From Marinospirillum sp031581385 (GTDB lineage: Bacteria; Pseudomonadota; Gammaproteobacteria; Pseudomonadales; Halomonadaceae), in assembly GCF_044810985.1 (NCBI RefSeq), contig NZ_CP085242.1, positions 310,001 to 374,000 on the forward strand: a DNA stretch of 64,000 nt. Reading direction: 5' to 3'. Each line of letters begins with the position of its first letter. The first letter of the stretch is position 1. A program made the translations under genes and the position numbers. The notes under the pieces are model-generated. The model was not told the origin of the DNA. It worked only from the letters and a program-made list of their open reading frames with translations, and did no database searches. Shown here in pieces: positions 1 to 8,034 of this stretch.

Positions 1-2
1 CT

Positions 3-2198
3 TTGTCCCTTTCTGTCTGGCCTGCGCCGGAGATTCTGGTTCTGCTTTTCTTGCTGGCCATGGGTGCAATCCTCAGAGGTTACTGGGGCCGGGCCGGTCT
101 GTTGCTGGGCTATTTCTGGTTGCTGGTGTTTTTGGCCTGGCGTATGGAACTGGCACCTTCCTGGCTGGATACCCAGGGTGAGGTCACACTGGTGGCTGAC
201 ATTCTGGAATCCAGGCCTTCCAGCAAAGGCCTGGATTCGCTGGTTTTGCAAGTCAAACAGTGCACTCGGGCCAAGGGCGAACCCTGTACTCTGGCAGCCA
301 GGGCCCCGGCCCGAATACGCCTGAACTGGTACTCACCTGAAGCCCTGCCGCAAGCCGGAGAAACCTGGCAGCTTGAAGCCAGAATTCGGCCGCTGCATTC
401 GCTGAAAAACTTTGATGCTCCCAGTTTTACCGCCAGTCAGCTGGCTCAGAATCTGGTTTCGCGTGGTTACATCGGACGCTCGGCTGAAACCCGGAAATTA
501 GCAGCCGCCCGGGGGCTGGATCAACTGCGCAGTAACTGGTTGCAACGCCTCAATCAGGCCGATATGAGCGAAACAGGCAGACGCTTTTTTATGGCACTGG
601 CTTTGGGAGAGCGTCAGGCCTTGCTGCCAGAAGACTGGGAGATATTGGAACGCACCGGCACCATCCACCTCTGGGTTATTTCCGGCCTGCACCTGGGTAT
701 GCTGGCCGGTCTGGTGCTGTGGCTGGCCCGGCCTCTGCGACTGCCCTGGATTCCAGCCTTGCTTATGTCACTGGCTGTGGCCTGGAGCTATGCGCAGCTA
801 TCCGGTTGGGGCGTGGCGGCACAAAGAGCAGCGATCATGCTGGGGCTGACGGCTTTGCTGCTCAGTGGCTGGCGACGATTAAGCCCCTGGACGATCTTCA
901 GTCTGGCGCTTTCCCTGGTGCTTTTGCTCAACCCTCTGCTGGTTCTCGGGCGTGGCCTGTGGCTGTCTTTTGGTGCTGTGGCCCTGCTGTTGTTGGCTCT
1001 GCGCGGACTCAAACCGGTAGGGGCTTGGCACAACCTCTTGCGGGTTCAGTGGGTGATAGCTCTGGGCCTGACACCGCTTCTGCTTTGGCAGGATGCCCAC
1101 TTCAGCCTTTGGGCACCCCTGGTCAACCTGATGGCAGTGCCCCTGGTTGGCCTCCTGTTACTGCCGCTGGGTTTTTTCAGCCTGGTGGTGCTGGCTCTCA
1201 CCGGAGGCACCTGGCCTGCAGAAATCACGGCCTGGATGCTGGGCAAAGCCGTTGAGCTTTTATCTCTGGTAGCGGCCTGGCCAAGCTGGGAGATTCAGCA
1301 TCCAGCCTGGTTATGGCTGGGTCTGCTCGGCTTGATGCCACCTGGCTTTCCGGGTCGACTTTTGGCCCCTCTGGGGTTGATTCTGGCTTTTTTACCCCAG
1401 CCAGCGCCAGAGCCGTACCCTCTGGATAAGGACTGGCAGGTCAAGGTGCTGGATGTCGGGCAGGGCACCGCCATCCTGGTGGAAAGCCAGGGCCAAAAAC
1501 TGCTTTATGATACCGGAAGCGGCTATCCATCCGGCTGGGCACCAGCTATTGCGGCTCTTCAGCCACAAATGAGCGGGTCGAATTTCCAGCACCTGGTCAT
1601 CAGCCATGAAGATAATGACCACTCAGGAGGCCTGCCCAAACTCTTGGACCAATGGTCGGCTGAAGAAGTCTGGATGCCCCGGCCTTACGACAACCTTTGC
1701 CATGCCGGACAAAGCTGGCAACTGGGAACCCTGGATATCCTTGCCCTCTGGCCACCCAAGCCTGTGGAGGGGCGGGTTAACAATGAGGACTCTTGCGTTC
1801 TGTTGATCCGTGGTGAGGAACACAGCCTGCTACTCACCGGCGATGCCACCACCGCTGAAGAAGCCTTCTTCAGCCAGGCCTTACCTTCGCTTCTGAAACA
1901 TCAACCGCTTACCCTGCTGATCAGTGGCCACCACGGCAGCCAGACCTCCACAGGAACTCCTCTGCTGGAAGCCACACAACCCCGGCTGGCCATTCATACC
2001 GCAGGCTGGCGTAATCATCATGGACACCCTCACATCAGCGTCGTCCAACGCCTGCTCGACTTCCAGACCCGGCAGCTGAACACAGGGCACCACGGAGCCA
2101 TCTTCATCAACCTCCAACCCGGCAAAAAACCGCAAATACAAACCTGGAGCCAACAAAACCAGCCCCTGTGGGAAGGGATCAGCCACAAGCCTAACTGA
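3..2198 (+). CDS. comEC: ComEC/Rec2 DNA uptake channel protein
   Basis: Inner-membrane channel that takes transforming single-stranded DNA into the cytoplasm. The protein (731 aa from a TTG at the window edge) shows the family order: a soluble N-terminal domain after one or two membrane segments (about 1-170), a multi-helix Competence domain (about 195-460), and a C-terminal metallo-beta-lactamase-like domain (about 480-731). The last carries DVGQGT near residue 484, the metal-binding motif SHEDNDHSGG at 534-543, LLTGDAT, and SGHHGS. Length is close to the usual 740-780 aa, so few if any residues are missing, but the true start may lie before the window. The downstream order exbB-exbD-lpxK is the conserved gammaproteobacterial neighbourhood. 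REP elements follow the stop. The family call is firm; the start codon is not. Confidence 0.95.
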   Translation: MSLSVWPAPEILVLLFLLAMGAILRGYWGRAGLLLGYFWLLVFLAWRMELAPSWLDTQGEVTLVADILESRPSSKGLDSLVLQVKQCTRAKGEPCTLAARAPARIRLNWYSPEALPQAGETWQLEARIRPLHSLKNFDAPSFTASQLAQNLVSRGYIGRSAETRKLAAARGLDQLRSNWLQRLNQADMSETGRRFFMALALGERQALLPEDWEILERTGTIHLWVISGLHLGMLAGLVLWLARPLRLPWIPALLMSLAVAWSYAQLSGWGVAAQRAAIMLGLTALLLSGWRRLSPWTIFSLALSLVLLLNPLLVLGRGLWLSFGAVALLLLALRGLKPVGAWHNLLRVQWVIALGLTPLLLWQDAHFSLWAPLVNLMAVPLVGLLLLPLGFFSLVVLALTGGTWPAEITAWMLGKAVELLSLVAAWPSWEIQHPAWLWLGLLGLMPPGFPGRLLAPLGLILAFLPQPAPEPYPLDKDWQVKVLDVGQGTAILVESQGQKLLYDTGSGYPSGWAPAIAALQPQMSGSNFQHLVISHEDNDHSGGLPKLLDQWSAEEVWMPRPYDNLCHAGQSWQLGTLDILALWPPKPVEGRVNNEDSCVLLIRGEEHSLLLTGDATTAEEAFFSQALPSLLKHQPLTLLISGHHGSQTSTGTPLLEATQPRLAIHTAGWRNHHGHPHISVVQRLLDFQTRQLNTGHHGAIFINLQPGKKPQIQTWSQQNQPLWEGISHKPN

Positions 2199-2363
2199 AT
2201 CGCGCATAGAATGCGCTCCCACAGAATACCTCACAGTATTTTCAGGAAGAAATACCCTTGTAGGAGTTTGCTGTAGGAATTCGTTGTAGGAGTTTGCTGT
2301 AGGAATTAGTTGTGGGAGTTCGCTCCGCGAACGATACGATACGCGCATGGAATGCGTTCCTAC
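2199..2363. repeat. REP palindrome cluster between comEC and exbB
   Basis: Three REP units are visible: 2199-2222 (inverted), 2312-2335 (direct) and 2339-2363 (inverted). Each has a GTRGGAG or CCTAC/CCCAC head and a 6-bp stem with a 3-4 nt loop, for example GTTCGC-TCC-GCGAAC. Between them, 2252-2310 holds degenerate short repeats of the type TGTAGGAGTTTGC, apparently REP half-sites. No gene lies here. The hairpins may weaken read-through from comEC into exbB. Confidence 0.85.
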
Positions 2364-2427
2364 AATTCCTGTAGAATGCCCGTTCTAGATAACGCTTTGT
2401 TTGTTAACTTTCAGGAGCAACACCCAA

Positions 2428-3087
2428 GTGTTGGATTTATTGTTTGTCGGTGGCTGGATCATGCTACCCCTGGTGCTCAGTTCCATCCTGGCACTGGCTA
2501 TCATCCTTGAGCGTCTCTGGTCGCTGCAGAGAAAACGCATTCTGCCGCAAGGGTTGTTGGTACAAGCCTTGAGCCAGCCAGGCAAAGCCGACCTCAAGCA
2601 CCTCAGAACTTCCCCGCTGGGAAGAGTGCTAGCTGCCGGTTTGGCTCGCAAGGAACAAGGTGAAGGCCGTATCCGGGAAGCCCTGCAAACCGCAGGCTCC
2701 CACGAAGTTCACCTGCTGGAAAAATACTTGAGCCCCCTGGGCTCCATTGCCGCCATCACACCACTGCTGGGGTTGCTAGGCACCGTAGTCGGCATGATTG
2801 ATGTCTTCCAGCAACTGGATCTTTCAGCAGGCAATGCCCAGCAACTGGCTGGAGGCATCTCCATGGCCCTGATCACCACAGCAGCGGGCCTGACTATTGC
2901 CATTCCGGCCCTGGTCATGCACCGTTTTTTCCTGCGTCGCGTGGCTGACCTGGTTGTGGAGCTGGAAGAAGCCTCCCAACAACTCCTGGACGCCCTGACT
3001 CCTGACCAACCCAACCCCCTGCACCTGCACGGTGACACCGACCTCAACACCAGCAGCAGTGAAACCAACACCGGTGCCTGGAATTAG
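2428..3087 (+). CDS. exbB: MotA/TolQ/ExbB proton channel family protein
   Basis: Inner-membrane proton-channel subunit that with ExbD powers TonB-type or related envelope energy transduction. The protein has an N-terminal membrane helix (GGWIMLPLVLSSILALAIILERLW), a cytoplasmic loop, then two C-terminal helices containing the family core TPLLGLLGTVVGMIDVFQ and GGISMALITTAAGLTIAIPAL. I chose the GTG at 2428 because AGGAG lies at 2413-2417, ten bases upstream, and because family members start a few residues before the GGW motif. An in-frame TTG at 2401 would put the Shine-Dalgarno inside the gene. exbD starts 2 nt after the stop, so the two are co-translated. Which TonB partner or process it serves is not shown here. 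Confidence 0.9.
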   Translation: MLDLLFVGGWIMLPLVLSSILALAIILERLWSLQRKRILPQGLLVQALSQPGKADLKHLRTSPLGRVLAAGLARKEQGEGRIREALQTAGSHEVHLLEKYLSPLGSIAAITPLLGLLGTVVGMIDVFQQLDLSAGNAQQLAGGISMALITTAAGLTIAIPALVMHRFFLRRVADLVVELEEASQQLLDALTPDQPNPLHLHGDTDLNTSSSETNTGAWN

Positions 3088-3089
3088 AT

Positions 3090-3509
3090 ATGCAGTTCAA
3101 GCGTCAGGCCAATGATCCCGTCCAGGTCAACATGACTCCACTGATCGATGTGGTCTTTCTACTGTTGATCTTCTTCATGGTGACCACCAGCTTCCCTGAT
3201 CAACAGCTCAACCTACAACTGCCCACGGCGGGTACTTCCGAACCCCAGGAGCAGCAAAAAGACAGGATCTTCAGCCTGGCCCTTTATGCCGATGGCCGCA
3301 TCCAACTGGACGATCAAGAAATCGAAAATGCAGAAGGCCTCAAAGCCCGGCTGCAGCAACTGCTCGAAAACCACCCCGAGCCTGCACTCTTGATCCGGGC
3401 CGAACAGCAAACCCCTCATCAACAACTGGTCATGGCCCTGGACACCGCCCGTCAACTGGGTATCCAGCAACTCAGAATTGCCACCCGGCCCGTTGAACAG
3501 GGAAAGTGA
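3090..3509 (+). CDS. exbD: ExbD/TolR biopolymer transport protein
   Basis: Partner of the preceding ExbB-like protein, with a single membrane helix anchoring a periplasmic domain. The N-terminus MQFKRQANDPVQVNMTPLID and the following VVFLLLIFFMVTTSF are the hallmark of the family. The Asp of the NMTPLID motif, at the start of the helix, is the residue used for proton conduction in characterised members. At 139 aa the length is typical. The gene starts 2 nt after exbB and overlaps a possible GTG start of lpxK, so exbB-exbD-lpxK read as one operon. Confidence 0.92.
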   Translation: MQFKRQANDPVQVNMTPLIDVVFLLLIFFMVTTSFPDQQLNLQLPTAGTSEPQEQQKDRIFSLALYADGRIQLDDQEIENAEGLKARLQQLLENHPEPALLIRAEQQTPHQQLVMALDTARQLGIQQLRIATRPVEQGK

Positions 3510-3514
3510 CTGCC

Positions 3515-4510
3515 ATGAAACTGCAAAACTGGATTGAGAGCCATTGGTACGCTGATAACCCCGGCCCTTTAAAGCGTTTGTTGCCGCTGGAAAACTACTA
3601 TTGCAAACAGGTGGAAAAGCGCCACCAGGCCTATGCCGCAGGTAAAAAGCCAAGCTACCGTGCCTCGGTGCCGGTGATTGTTGTCGGCAATATCAGCGTG
3701 GGGGGCAGCGGTAAATCCCCCGTCGTCGCCAGTCTGGCGCGTTACCTGCAGCGCCAGGGCTATCAGCCGGGCATCATCAGCCGCGGCTACGGCAGCAAAG
3801 CCAGAAGCTATCCTTTCCGCGTGGAAAAAGACAGCAACCCCAAAAAAGCCGGGGATGAACCCCTGATGCTGGCGCGACAAACCAACCTGCCGGTTGCCAT
3901 CGACCCCAAACGCCCTCGTGCAGCCCAACTGCTGATCGATGAAGGGTGTGATCTTTTAATAGCCGACGATGGCCTGCAACACCTGGCCCTGCAAAGAGAC
4001 ATTGAACTGGTCATCATCGACGGAGCTCGTGGGCTGGGTAATGGCCACTGCTTGCCGGTCGGCCCTTTACGCGAACCGCCACAGCGCCTAAACACGGTGG
4101 ACTGGGTACTTTGTCAGGGTGAACTGCAACACCCGCTGGAAGTTGAACCCATCTCTTACCACCTGGAGCAAACCGGCTGGCGGCGCGGTGATGGCCTCTG
4201 GCAAAGTGCTTCCCCTTTCGACCCAGGCCAATCTGTTCATGCTCTGGCTGGAATCGGCAACCCCCAGCGTTTCTTCGACCAGTTGAGTGAACAGGGACTG
4301 CAAGTCACCCCCCATCCTTTACCCGACCATGCCCCAATGAACGCCCAAACTCTCGACCTGCCTGGTAACGAACCCATTATCATCACCGCCAAAGATGCCG
4401 TCAAACTCGGCCCCTGGCTCCATCAACGCCACTGGGTTGTCGAAGTCGAAGCACGGCTACCGGAAAGTTTTCTGAAAGAACTCAGCCAAAAACTCAAAAG
4501 CATACTGTAA
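3515..4510 (+). CDS. lpxK: Tetraacyldisaccharide 4'-kinase (lipid A)
   Basis: Phosphorylates the 4' position of the lipid A disaccharide at the inner leaflet of the inner membrane. The N-terminus (IESHWYADNPGPLKRLLPLE) is the membrane-proximal LpxK signature. The P-loop is VGGSGKSP at residues 62-69, followed by the family motifs SRGYG and IADDGLQHLALQRDIELVIIDG. About 331 aa is normal. I take the ATG at 3515, preceded by GGAAAG at 3501-3506, rather than the GTG at 3506 that overlaps the exbD stop. In enterics msbA sits next to lpxK; here msbA is about 43 kb away in a core/O-antigen block. Confidence 0.95.
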   Translation: MKLQNWIESHWYADNPGPLKRLLPLENYYCKQVEKRHQAYAAGKKPSYRASVPVIVVGNISVGGSGKSPVVASLARYLQRQGYQPGIISRGYGSKARSYPFRVEKDSNPKKAGDEPLMLARQTNLPVAIDPKRPRAAQLLIDEGCDLLIADDGLQHLALQRDIELVIIDGARGLGNGHCLPVGPLREPPQRLNTVDWVLCQGELQHPLEVEPISYHLEQTGWRRGDGLWQSASPFDPGQSVHALAGIGNPQRFFDQLSEQGLQVTPHPLPDHAPMNAQTLDLPGNEPIIITAKDAVKLGPWLHQRHWVVEVEARLPESFLKELSQKLKSIL

Positions 4511-4752
4511 GAGCGCAGCCTAGTAGGAATCCACTCTTGTGAGAGTGCAGTCCTGTGGGAGCCAAGTCCTGGTGGGAGCGCACTCTATGTGGGAGCGCAC
4601 TCCGTGCGCGATGATCACGATACTCTCTTCGCTAAAATCTTATCGTTCGCGGAGCGAACTCCCACGGCGAACTCCCACAGCGAACTCCTACAGTAAAACC
4701 ACCTGTGGGAGCGCAGTCCCCTGCGCGAGAAAAAGCGATAATTAATCAACCT
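4511..4752. repeat. REP cluster downstream of lpxK
   Basis: No gene is seen. Clear REP units are at 4589-4612 (stem GCGCAC-TCC-GTGCGC), 4642-4665 (inverted, GTTCGC type) and 4705-4729 (GCGCAG type). Partial heads of the form GTGGGAG or GTAGGA are scattered between 4530 and 4590, and AACTCCCAC/AACTCCTAC half-sites at 4666-4692. Together with the cluster on the other side, these bracket the RAYT gene, as REPs commonly do around their own transposase. Confidence 0.85.
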
Positions 4753-5199
4753 TCATATCCAGCCTGCATCCCAAAAGCTGTAATTTCTTACTGAGTTTGT
4801 TAACCCGGCCCTGACCGGGTTGGCAATGACATATCGGGCCATGGCTTTAAGGTCATCCTCTTTTCTCAATTGGCGGTCGTGGAAACCTGCCTGCCAGATT
4901 TGCAATGAAGAGTTGCACAGGTTACGAATTTTCCTGGTTGCCGAACTTTTAACGAAGTGAACCTGATCAGAAAGACTGGTCTCTTCTCCCAACTGAACCA
5001 ACCAGTGAAAATGATCCGGCATGATCACATAAGCCCAGGTATAGGCATGGGACTCTGTGTCTCTGAAACTCCTCATCAAAGTGTGAGCAGTATAAAAATC
5101 AAAAAAGATGGGGCTTCTGTTCTGGGTAACACAGGTAATCAGGTAAACTTGACTGGATTGAGAAAAGCGACCGATACGAAGGCGGTGAGATGAAGGCAT
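4753..5199 (-). CDS. REP-associated tyrosine transposase (RAYT)
   Basis: Single-strand transposase of the Y1/HUH class, thought from characterised relatives to recognise and spread REP palindromes with a GTRG foot. The 148-aa product has the family pattern: the metal-binding HFH at residues 63-65 inside MPDHFHWLVQ, the motif WQAGFHDRQLR near 102-112, and the probable catalytic Tyr123 in ARYVIANPVRAG. It is antisense to its neighbours and lies among REPs (4589-4729 and 5248-5419). It interrupts the lpxK-Trm112-kdsB order that is contiguous in related gammaproteobacteria. The key motifs are intact, so it may be active. A lone gene with no IS-like terminal inverted repeats fits a domesticated RAYT better than an insertion sequence. 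Confidence 0.9.
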   Translation of the reverse strand: MPSSHRLRIGRFSQSSQVYLITCVTQNRSPIFFDFYTAHTLMRSFRDTESHAYTWAYVIMPDHFHWLVQLGEETSLSDQVHFVKSSATRKIRNLCNSSLQIWQAGFHDRQLRKEDDLKAMARYVIANPVRAGLTNSVRNYSFWDAGWI

Positions 5200-5506
5200 A
5201 TAAACTCCTTTTTAATCCTGGCCTAAAGTTTTTGAATATAGATCAATATCGCTCGCGGAGCGAGCTCCCACAGCAAAAATCACCTGTAGGAGCGCAGTCC
5301 CTGCGCGATACTCAAATCTAATCGTTAAATCGTTCGCGGAGCGAACTCCCACAGCGAACTCCCACAGCGAACTCCTACAGCGAATTGCTACAAGTGTGGG
5401 AGCGCACTCCGTGCGCGATGCTGCTTCATCGAAAAGGGATCGCATCAATAAACCTTCGGGTTTACAATAGCCCAATACTTCACCGCTTAAACCCAAGGCC
5501 TAGAAA
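5200..5506. repeat. REP cluster upstream of the RAYT and Trm112-like genes
   Basis: About 300 bases without a convincing gene. REP units are at 5248-5271 (inverted, GCTCGC stem), 5286-5309 (direct, GCGCAG), 5329-5352 (inverted, GTTCGC) and 5396-5419 (direct, GCGCAC), alternating in orientation like a composite BIME. Three half-sites (CGAACTCCCACAG and variants) fill 5353-5385. The last 85 bases before the Trm112-like gene lack repeats and must hold its ribosome-binding region. Confidence 0.85.
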
Positions 5507-5710
5507 ATGGACAAAAAACTCCTTGCACTGCTCGTCTGCCCGGTCTCCCACGCAGCACTTGAATACGACAAAGAAGCTCAGGAACTGGTTTGCACCGTAT
5601 CCGGCCTGGCTTATCCGATCCGTGACGGCCTGCCCGTGATGCTGGAAGAAGAAGCCCGTCCGCTGACAGCGGATGAACGTCTGGGTAAGAACAAGAAGAC
5701 AGCCAGCTAA
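5507..5710 (+). CDS. Trm112/YcaR (UPF0434) family small protein
   Basis: A 67-aa member of the Trm112-like family found just upstream of kdsB in many proteobacteria; its role there is unproven. The fold signature MDKKLLALLVCPVSHAAL and LAYPIRDGLPVMLEEEARPL is clear. Of the zinc-knuckle cysteines in the best-known members only Cys11 and one Cys in LVCTVSG remain, and the first CPxC is CPVS, so tight zinc binding is doubtful. It nearly abuts kdsB: the stop ends at 5710 and the chosen kdsB ATG is at 5712. Position and sequence make the family call safe. Confidence 0.9.
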   Translation: MDKKLLALLVCPVSHAALEYDKEAQELVCTVSGLAYPIRDGLPVMLEEEARPLTADERLGKNKKTAS

Positions 5711-5711
5711 A

Positions 5712-6497
5712 ATGCCTCAACCTGATTTCACTGTTGTCATCCCCGCACGCTACGCCTCTTCACGCCTGCCGGGCAAACCCCTGCTGACCATGGCAGGAAA
5801 ACCCATGATCCAGCATGTTTGGGAACAAGCCTGCAAAAGCCGGGCAGGGCAGGTGGTGATTGCCACCGACGATGCGCGTATTGGCGAAGCAGCTGAAAAC
5901 TTCGGTGCCCAGGTCTGCATGACGCGCAGCGATCACCCTAGCGGTACGGATCGCCTGCAGGAGGTGGCCCAGCAACTCAAACTGGATGACCAGGCGATTA
6001 TCGTCAACGTTCAGGGCGACGAACCCCTGATTCCTCCAGCCCTGATCAACCAGGTGGCAGACAACCTGGCCAGCCAGCCCCAGGCCAGCATCGCCACCCT
6101 CAGCGAACCCATCACCGAAATTGCGGCTGTCTTCAACCCCAATATTGTCAAGGTTGTCACCGATCACCAGGGCCTGGCACTTTATTTCAGCCGCAGCCCG
6201 CAACCCTGGGCACGTGATCACTTCATCGACAAAGGCAGAGGGCATCACCAGCCCGACGCCCTGCCACCCGGCATTCACTACCAGCGTCACATCGGCCTCT
6301 ATGCCTACTATGCCAGCTTTCTCAACCAGTACGTTACCTGGTCACCGGCACCCATCGAAGAAGCCGAACACCTGGAACAACTGCGTGCCCTCTGGAACGG
6401 CCACCGCATCCACGTTGCCCAGGCTTGCGAACACCACCCGCACGGTGTGGATACCGAACATGACTATATGAGAGTCAAAAGCCACCTGGAAAAATGA
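5712..6497 (+). CDS. kdsB: CMP-3-deoxy-D-manno-octulosonate cytidylyltransferase
   Basis: Activates Kdo with CTP for transfer to lipid A, in the cytoplasm. The 261-aa protein begins FTVVIPARYASSRLPGKPL, the nucleotide-binding signature, and contains MIQHVWEQA, ATDD, the motif QGDEPLI and a C-terminal GVDTEHD. The ATG at 5712 follows the preceding stop by one base. An in-frame upstream ATG at 5673 would overlap the previous gene by 38 nt and add residues not found in the family. It completes the lpxK/kdsB lipid A-Kdo block broken by the RAYT insertion. REP elements begin almost at the stop codon. Confidence 0.95.
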   Translation: MPQPDFTVVIPARYASSRLPGKPLLTMAGKPMIQHVWEQACKSRAGQVVIATDDARIGEAAENFGAQVCMTRSDHPSGTDRLQEVAQQLKLDDQAIIVNVQGDEPLIPPALINQVADNLASQPQASIATLSEPITEIAAVFNPNIVKVVTDHQGLALYFSRSPQPWARDHFIDKGRGHHQPDALPPGIHYQRHIGLYAYYASFLNQYVTWSPAPIEEAEHLEQLRALWNGHRIHVAQACEHHPHGVDTEHDYMRVKSHLEK

Positions 6498-6501
6498 GCT
6501 T

Positions 6502-6658
6502 GATCGCTCGCGGAGCGAAAACATCGCGCAGAGGACTGCGCTCCTACAGGTGGGAGCTCGCTCCACGAGCGAGGCTCGCGATCCCCGAAACATCGCTATC
6601 TGAGATAGCTCCCACAGAGAGTTCCTGCAAATTTGTGGGAGCGCACTCTGTGCGCGAT
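6502..6658. repeat. REP cluster after kdsB
   Basis: A truncated unit at 6502-6522 lacks its GTRG foot. Full units follow at 6523-6547 (inverted, GCGCAG type), 6550-6573 (direct, GCTCGC with a CCA loop change) and 6635-6658 (direct, GCGCAC type). The two middle units form a tail-to-head pair. No coding region is visible before the small gene starting at 6691. Confidence 0.85.
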
Positions 6659-6690
6659 AATTGAGAACATATAGGAAGCCTATAAAGCTT

Positions 6691-6957
6691 ATGCCTGTTT
6701 TATCCATTTTCTTTGGCATCGTCATCCGCATGTGGCACGATGATCATCCACCACCTCATATCCATGTAGAATACCAGGGCTTTGAAGCCTTGGTGAAAAT
6801 ATCAACGGGTGAAGTGTCGAAAGGTAAGCTTCCCAACAAAGCCGCTGCTATCGTTAAAGACTGGTGTCTGGCCCACCAGGAAGAACTTTTGGATAATTGG
6901 GGGAGGGCGCAGAACTTTGAGCCAATGGAGCGTATTCCCGGAGCTGATTATGATTAA
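6691..6957 (+). CDS. DUF4160 family protein
   Basis: Small protein of unknown function (88 aa). It matches DUF4160 by the N-terminal pattern FFGIVIRMWHDDHPPPHIHVEYQGF, with its histidine cluster, and by the C-terminal WCLAHQEELLDNWGRA. The ATG at 6691 is the natural start, with AGGAAG at 6673-6678; an in-frame TTG at 6661 is less likely. It overlaps the next gene, a DUF2442 protein, by 8 nt. Such pairs recur in bacterial genomes and are often suspected of being toxin-antitoxin-like, which is inference only. The pair is boxed in by REP units on both sides, so it behaves as an accessory cassette between kdsB and miaE. Confidence 0.85.
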   Translation: MPVLSIFFGIVIRMWHDDHPPPHIHVEYQGFEALVKISTGEVSKGKLPNKAAAIVKDWCLAHQEELLDNWGRAQNFEPMERIPGADYD

Positions 6958-7201
6958 AATCCTGAGCTTTCAATTTCTTGAAAATAATACCTTACATCTG
7001 GAGTTTTCGGATGGCAGCAAGGGCGTGTTTGATTTGCCGGCCTATCTGACAAAAAAACAGGGCGCTCTACTGGAACCACTCAAAGATGAAAGCTATCTGA
7101 AAAGAGCTTTTTTGGATGCAGGGGCTTTGGCCTGGCCCAATGGCCTTGAACTTTCCCCGGCCCGAATTTATGAGCTCACCCAGAAGCAACAGGCTGCCTG
7201 A
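6950..7201 (+). CDS. DUF2442 family protein
   Basis: An 83-aa partner of the DUF4160 gene. The pattern (IKILSFQFLENNTLHLEFSDG, VFDLPAYL, FLDAGALAWPNGLELSPARI) is that of DUF2442, in which a short beta-sheet domain ends in a WPNGxDxxP-like motif. I take the ATG at 6950, inside the preceding gene's last codons (TATGATTAA), which implies translational coupling. Function is unknown; pairing with DUF4160 suggests a two-component module. A different, broken DUF2442 copy lies at 60623-60805. Confidence 0.85.
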   Translation: MIKILSFQFLENNTLHLEFSDGSKGVFDLPAYLTKKQGALLEPLKDESYLKRAFLDAGALAWPNGLELSPARIYELTQKQQAA

Positions 7202-7287
7202 TCGCTCCCGGAGCGAAAATATCGCGCAGGGGACTGCTGATCGCCCGCGGGGTGAAAACTCAGGTAGGATCGCACTCCGTGCGCGAT
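7201..7287. repeat. Degenerate REP cluster before miaE
   Basis: The repeats begin right at the preceding stop codon. They are decayed: a GCTCCC-GGAGC half at 7201-7216, GCGCAGGGGACTGC at 7224-7237, and a nearly intact unit at 7264-7287 with one base changed in the head (GTAGGAT). This is the most eroded cluster in the window and probably older than the others. Confidence 0.7.
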
Positions 7288-7343
7288 TATCGCTATCGGA
7301 GATAGCTCCCACAGAAACCTCCCACTACAAATATTAGTTACCC

Positions 7344-7985
7344 ATGACCATTCAAGCCCCTGAAACCCCCGAAATTGATGCATTCCTGCTCTGCAAAACC
7401 CCGCAGGAATGGGTCAACCAGGCTCTGGAAAACCTGGATATCCTGCTGATTGACCACGCTCAGTGCGAAAAAAAGGCCGCAGCGACCGCGATGAGTCTGA
7501 TGCACAAGCATGTGGATCGCCCCGAGCTGTTGAAAAAAATGTCCCAGCTGGCGCGGGAAGAACTGCTGCACTTTGAACAGGTCGTCAACATCCTGCAGGA
7601 GCGCAAGATTCCCTACCAAAGCCTCAGCCCGGCCCGCTATGCCGAAGGCCTGCGCAAAGCCATGCGTACTGATGAACAAGGCCGTTTCATCGATCTGCTG
7701 GTCATCGGTGGCATCATCGAAGCCCGCTCCTGCGAACGCTTTGCCGCCTTGATCCCGTATCTCGACATTAGCCTGGCCAAATACTACCGCTCGCTCATCA
7801 AATCCGAAGCCCGGCATTTTGAAGACTACCTCTACCTGGCTGAACTCTACGAAGCAGAAAAACCCGGAAAACAGCCTCTCAAGCAACGCATCAAAAAGCT
7901 CCTGGAAGTGGAGAGAGAATTGATTGAAAGCCCCGACAGCGAATTCAGGTTTCATTCGGGTGCCCCTTCTCTTTTAATGCTTTAA
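7344..7985 (+). CDS. miaE: tRNA-(ms2io6A)-hydroxylase MiaE
   Basis: Non-haem di-iron monooxygenase that hydroxylates the isopentenyl group of ms2i6A37 in tRNAs. The 213-aa protein is a ferritin-like helical bundle with the expected iron ligands: Glu42 (QCEKKAA), the EELLHFEQ motif at 72-79 (Glu73, His76), Glu126 in IIEARSCERF, and Glu155/His158 in SEARHFEDY. Length and motif spacing are standard. It stands alone between the DUF pair and the lipoprotein operon. No terminator is obvious before 8035. Confidence 0.95.
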   Translation: MTIQAPETPEIDAFLLCKTPQEWVNQALENLDILLIDHAQCEKKAAATAMSLMHKHVDRPELLKKMSQLAREELLHFEQVVNILQERKIPYQSLSPARYAEGLRKAMRTDEQGRFIDLLVIGGIIEARSCERFAALIPYLDISLAKYYRSLIKSEARHFEDYLYLAELYEAEKPGKQPLKQRIKKLLEVERELIESPDSEFRFHSGAPSLLML

Positions 7986-8034
7986 AGGTAAACTGGGAAC
8001 CATAAAAAAATAACCAATGACTCAGGGATAAAAA

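Noticed and set aside
719..1255. 178-aa plus-strand frame inside comEC
   Set aside because: Overlaps the comEC membrane domain in another frame and has no family features.
4539..4745. Open reading frame rich in CAPT/RSASD-type peptides
   Set aside because: It is a translation of REP palindromes (peptides such as GAHSMWERTPCA). The same peptides recur wherever REPs lie, including 5212-5496, 7067-7312 and 43093-43314.
4753..5199. Insertion sequence with terminal inverted repeats around the transposase
   Set aside because: No IS-type terminal repeats or target duplication can be seen; the flanks are ordinary REP units, which fits a RAYT.
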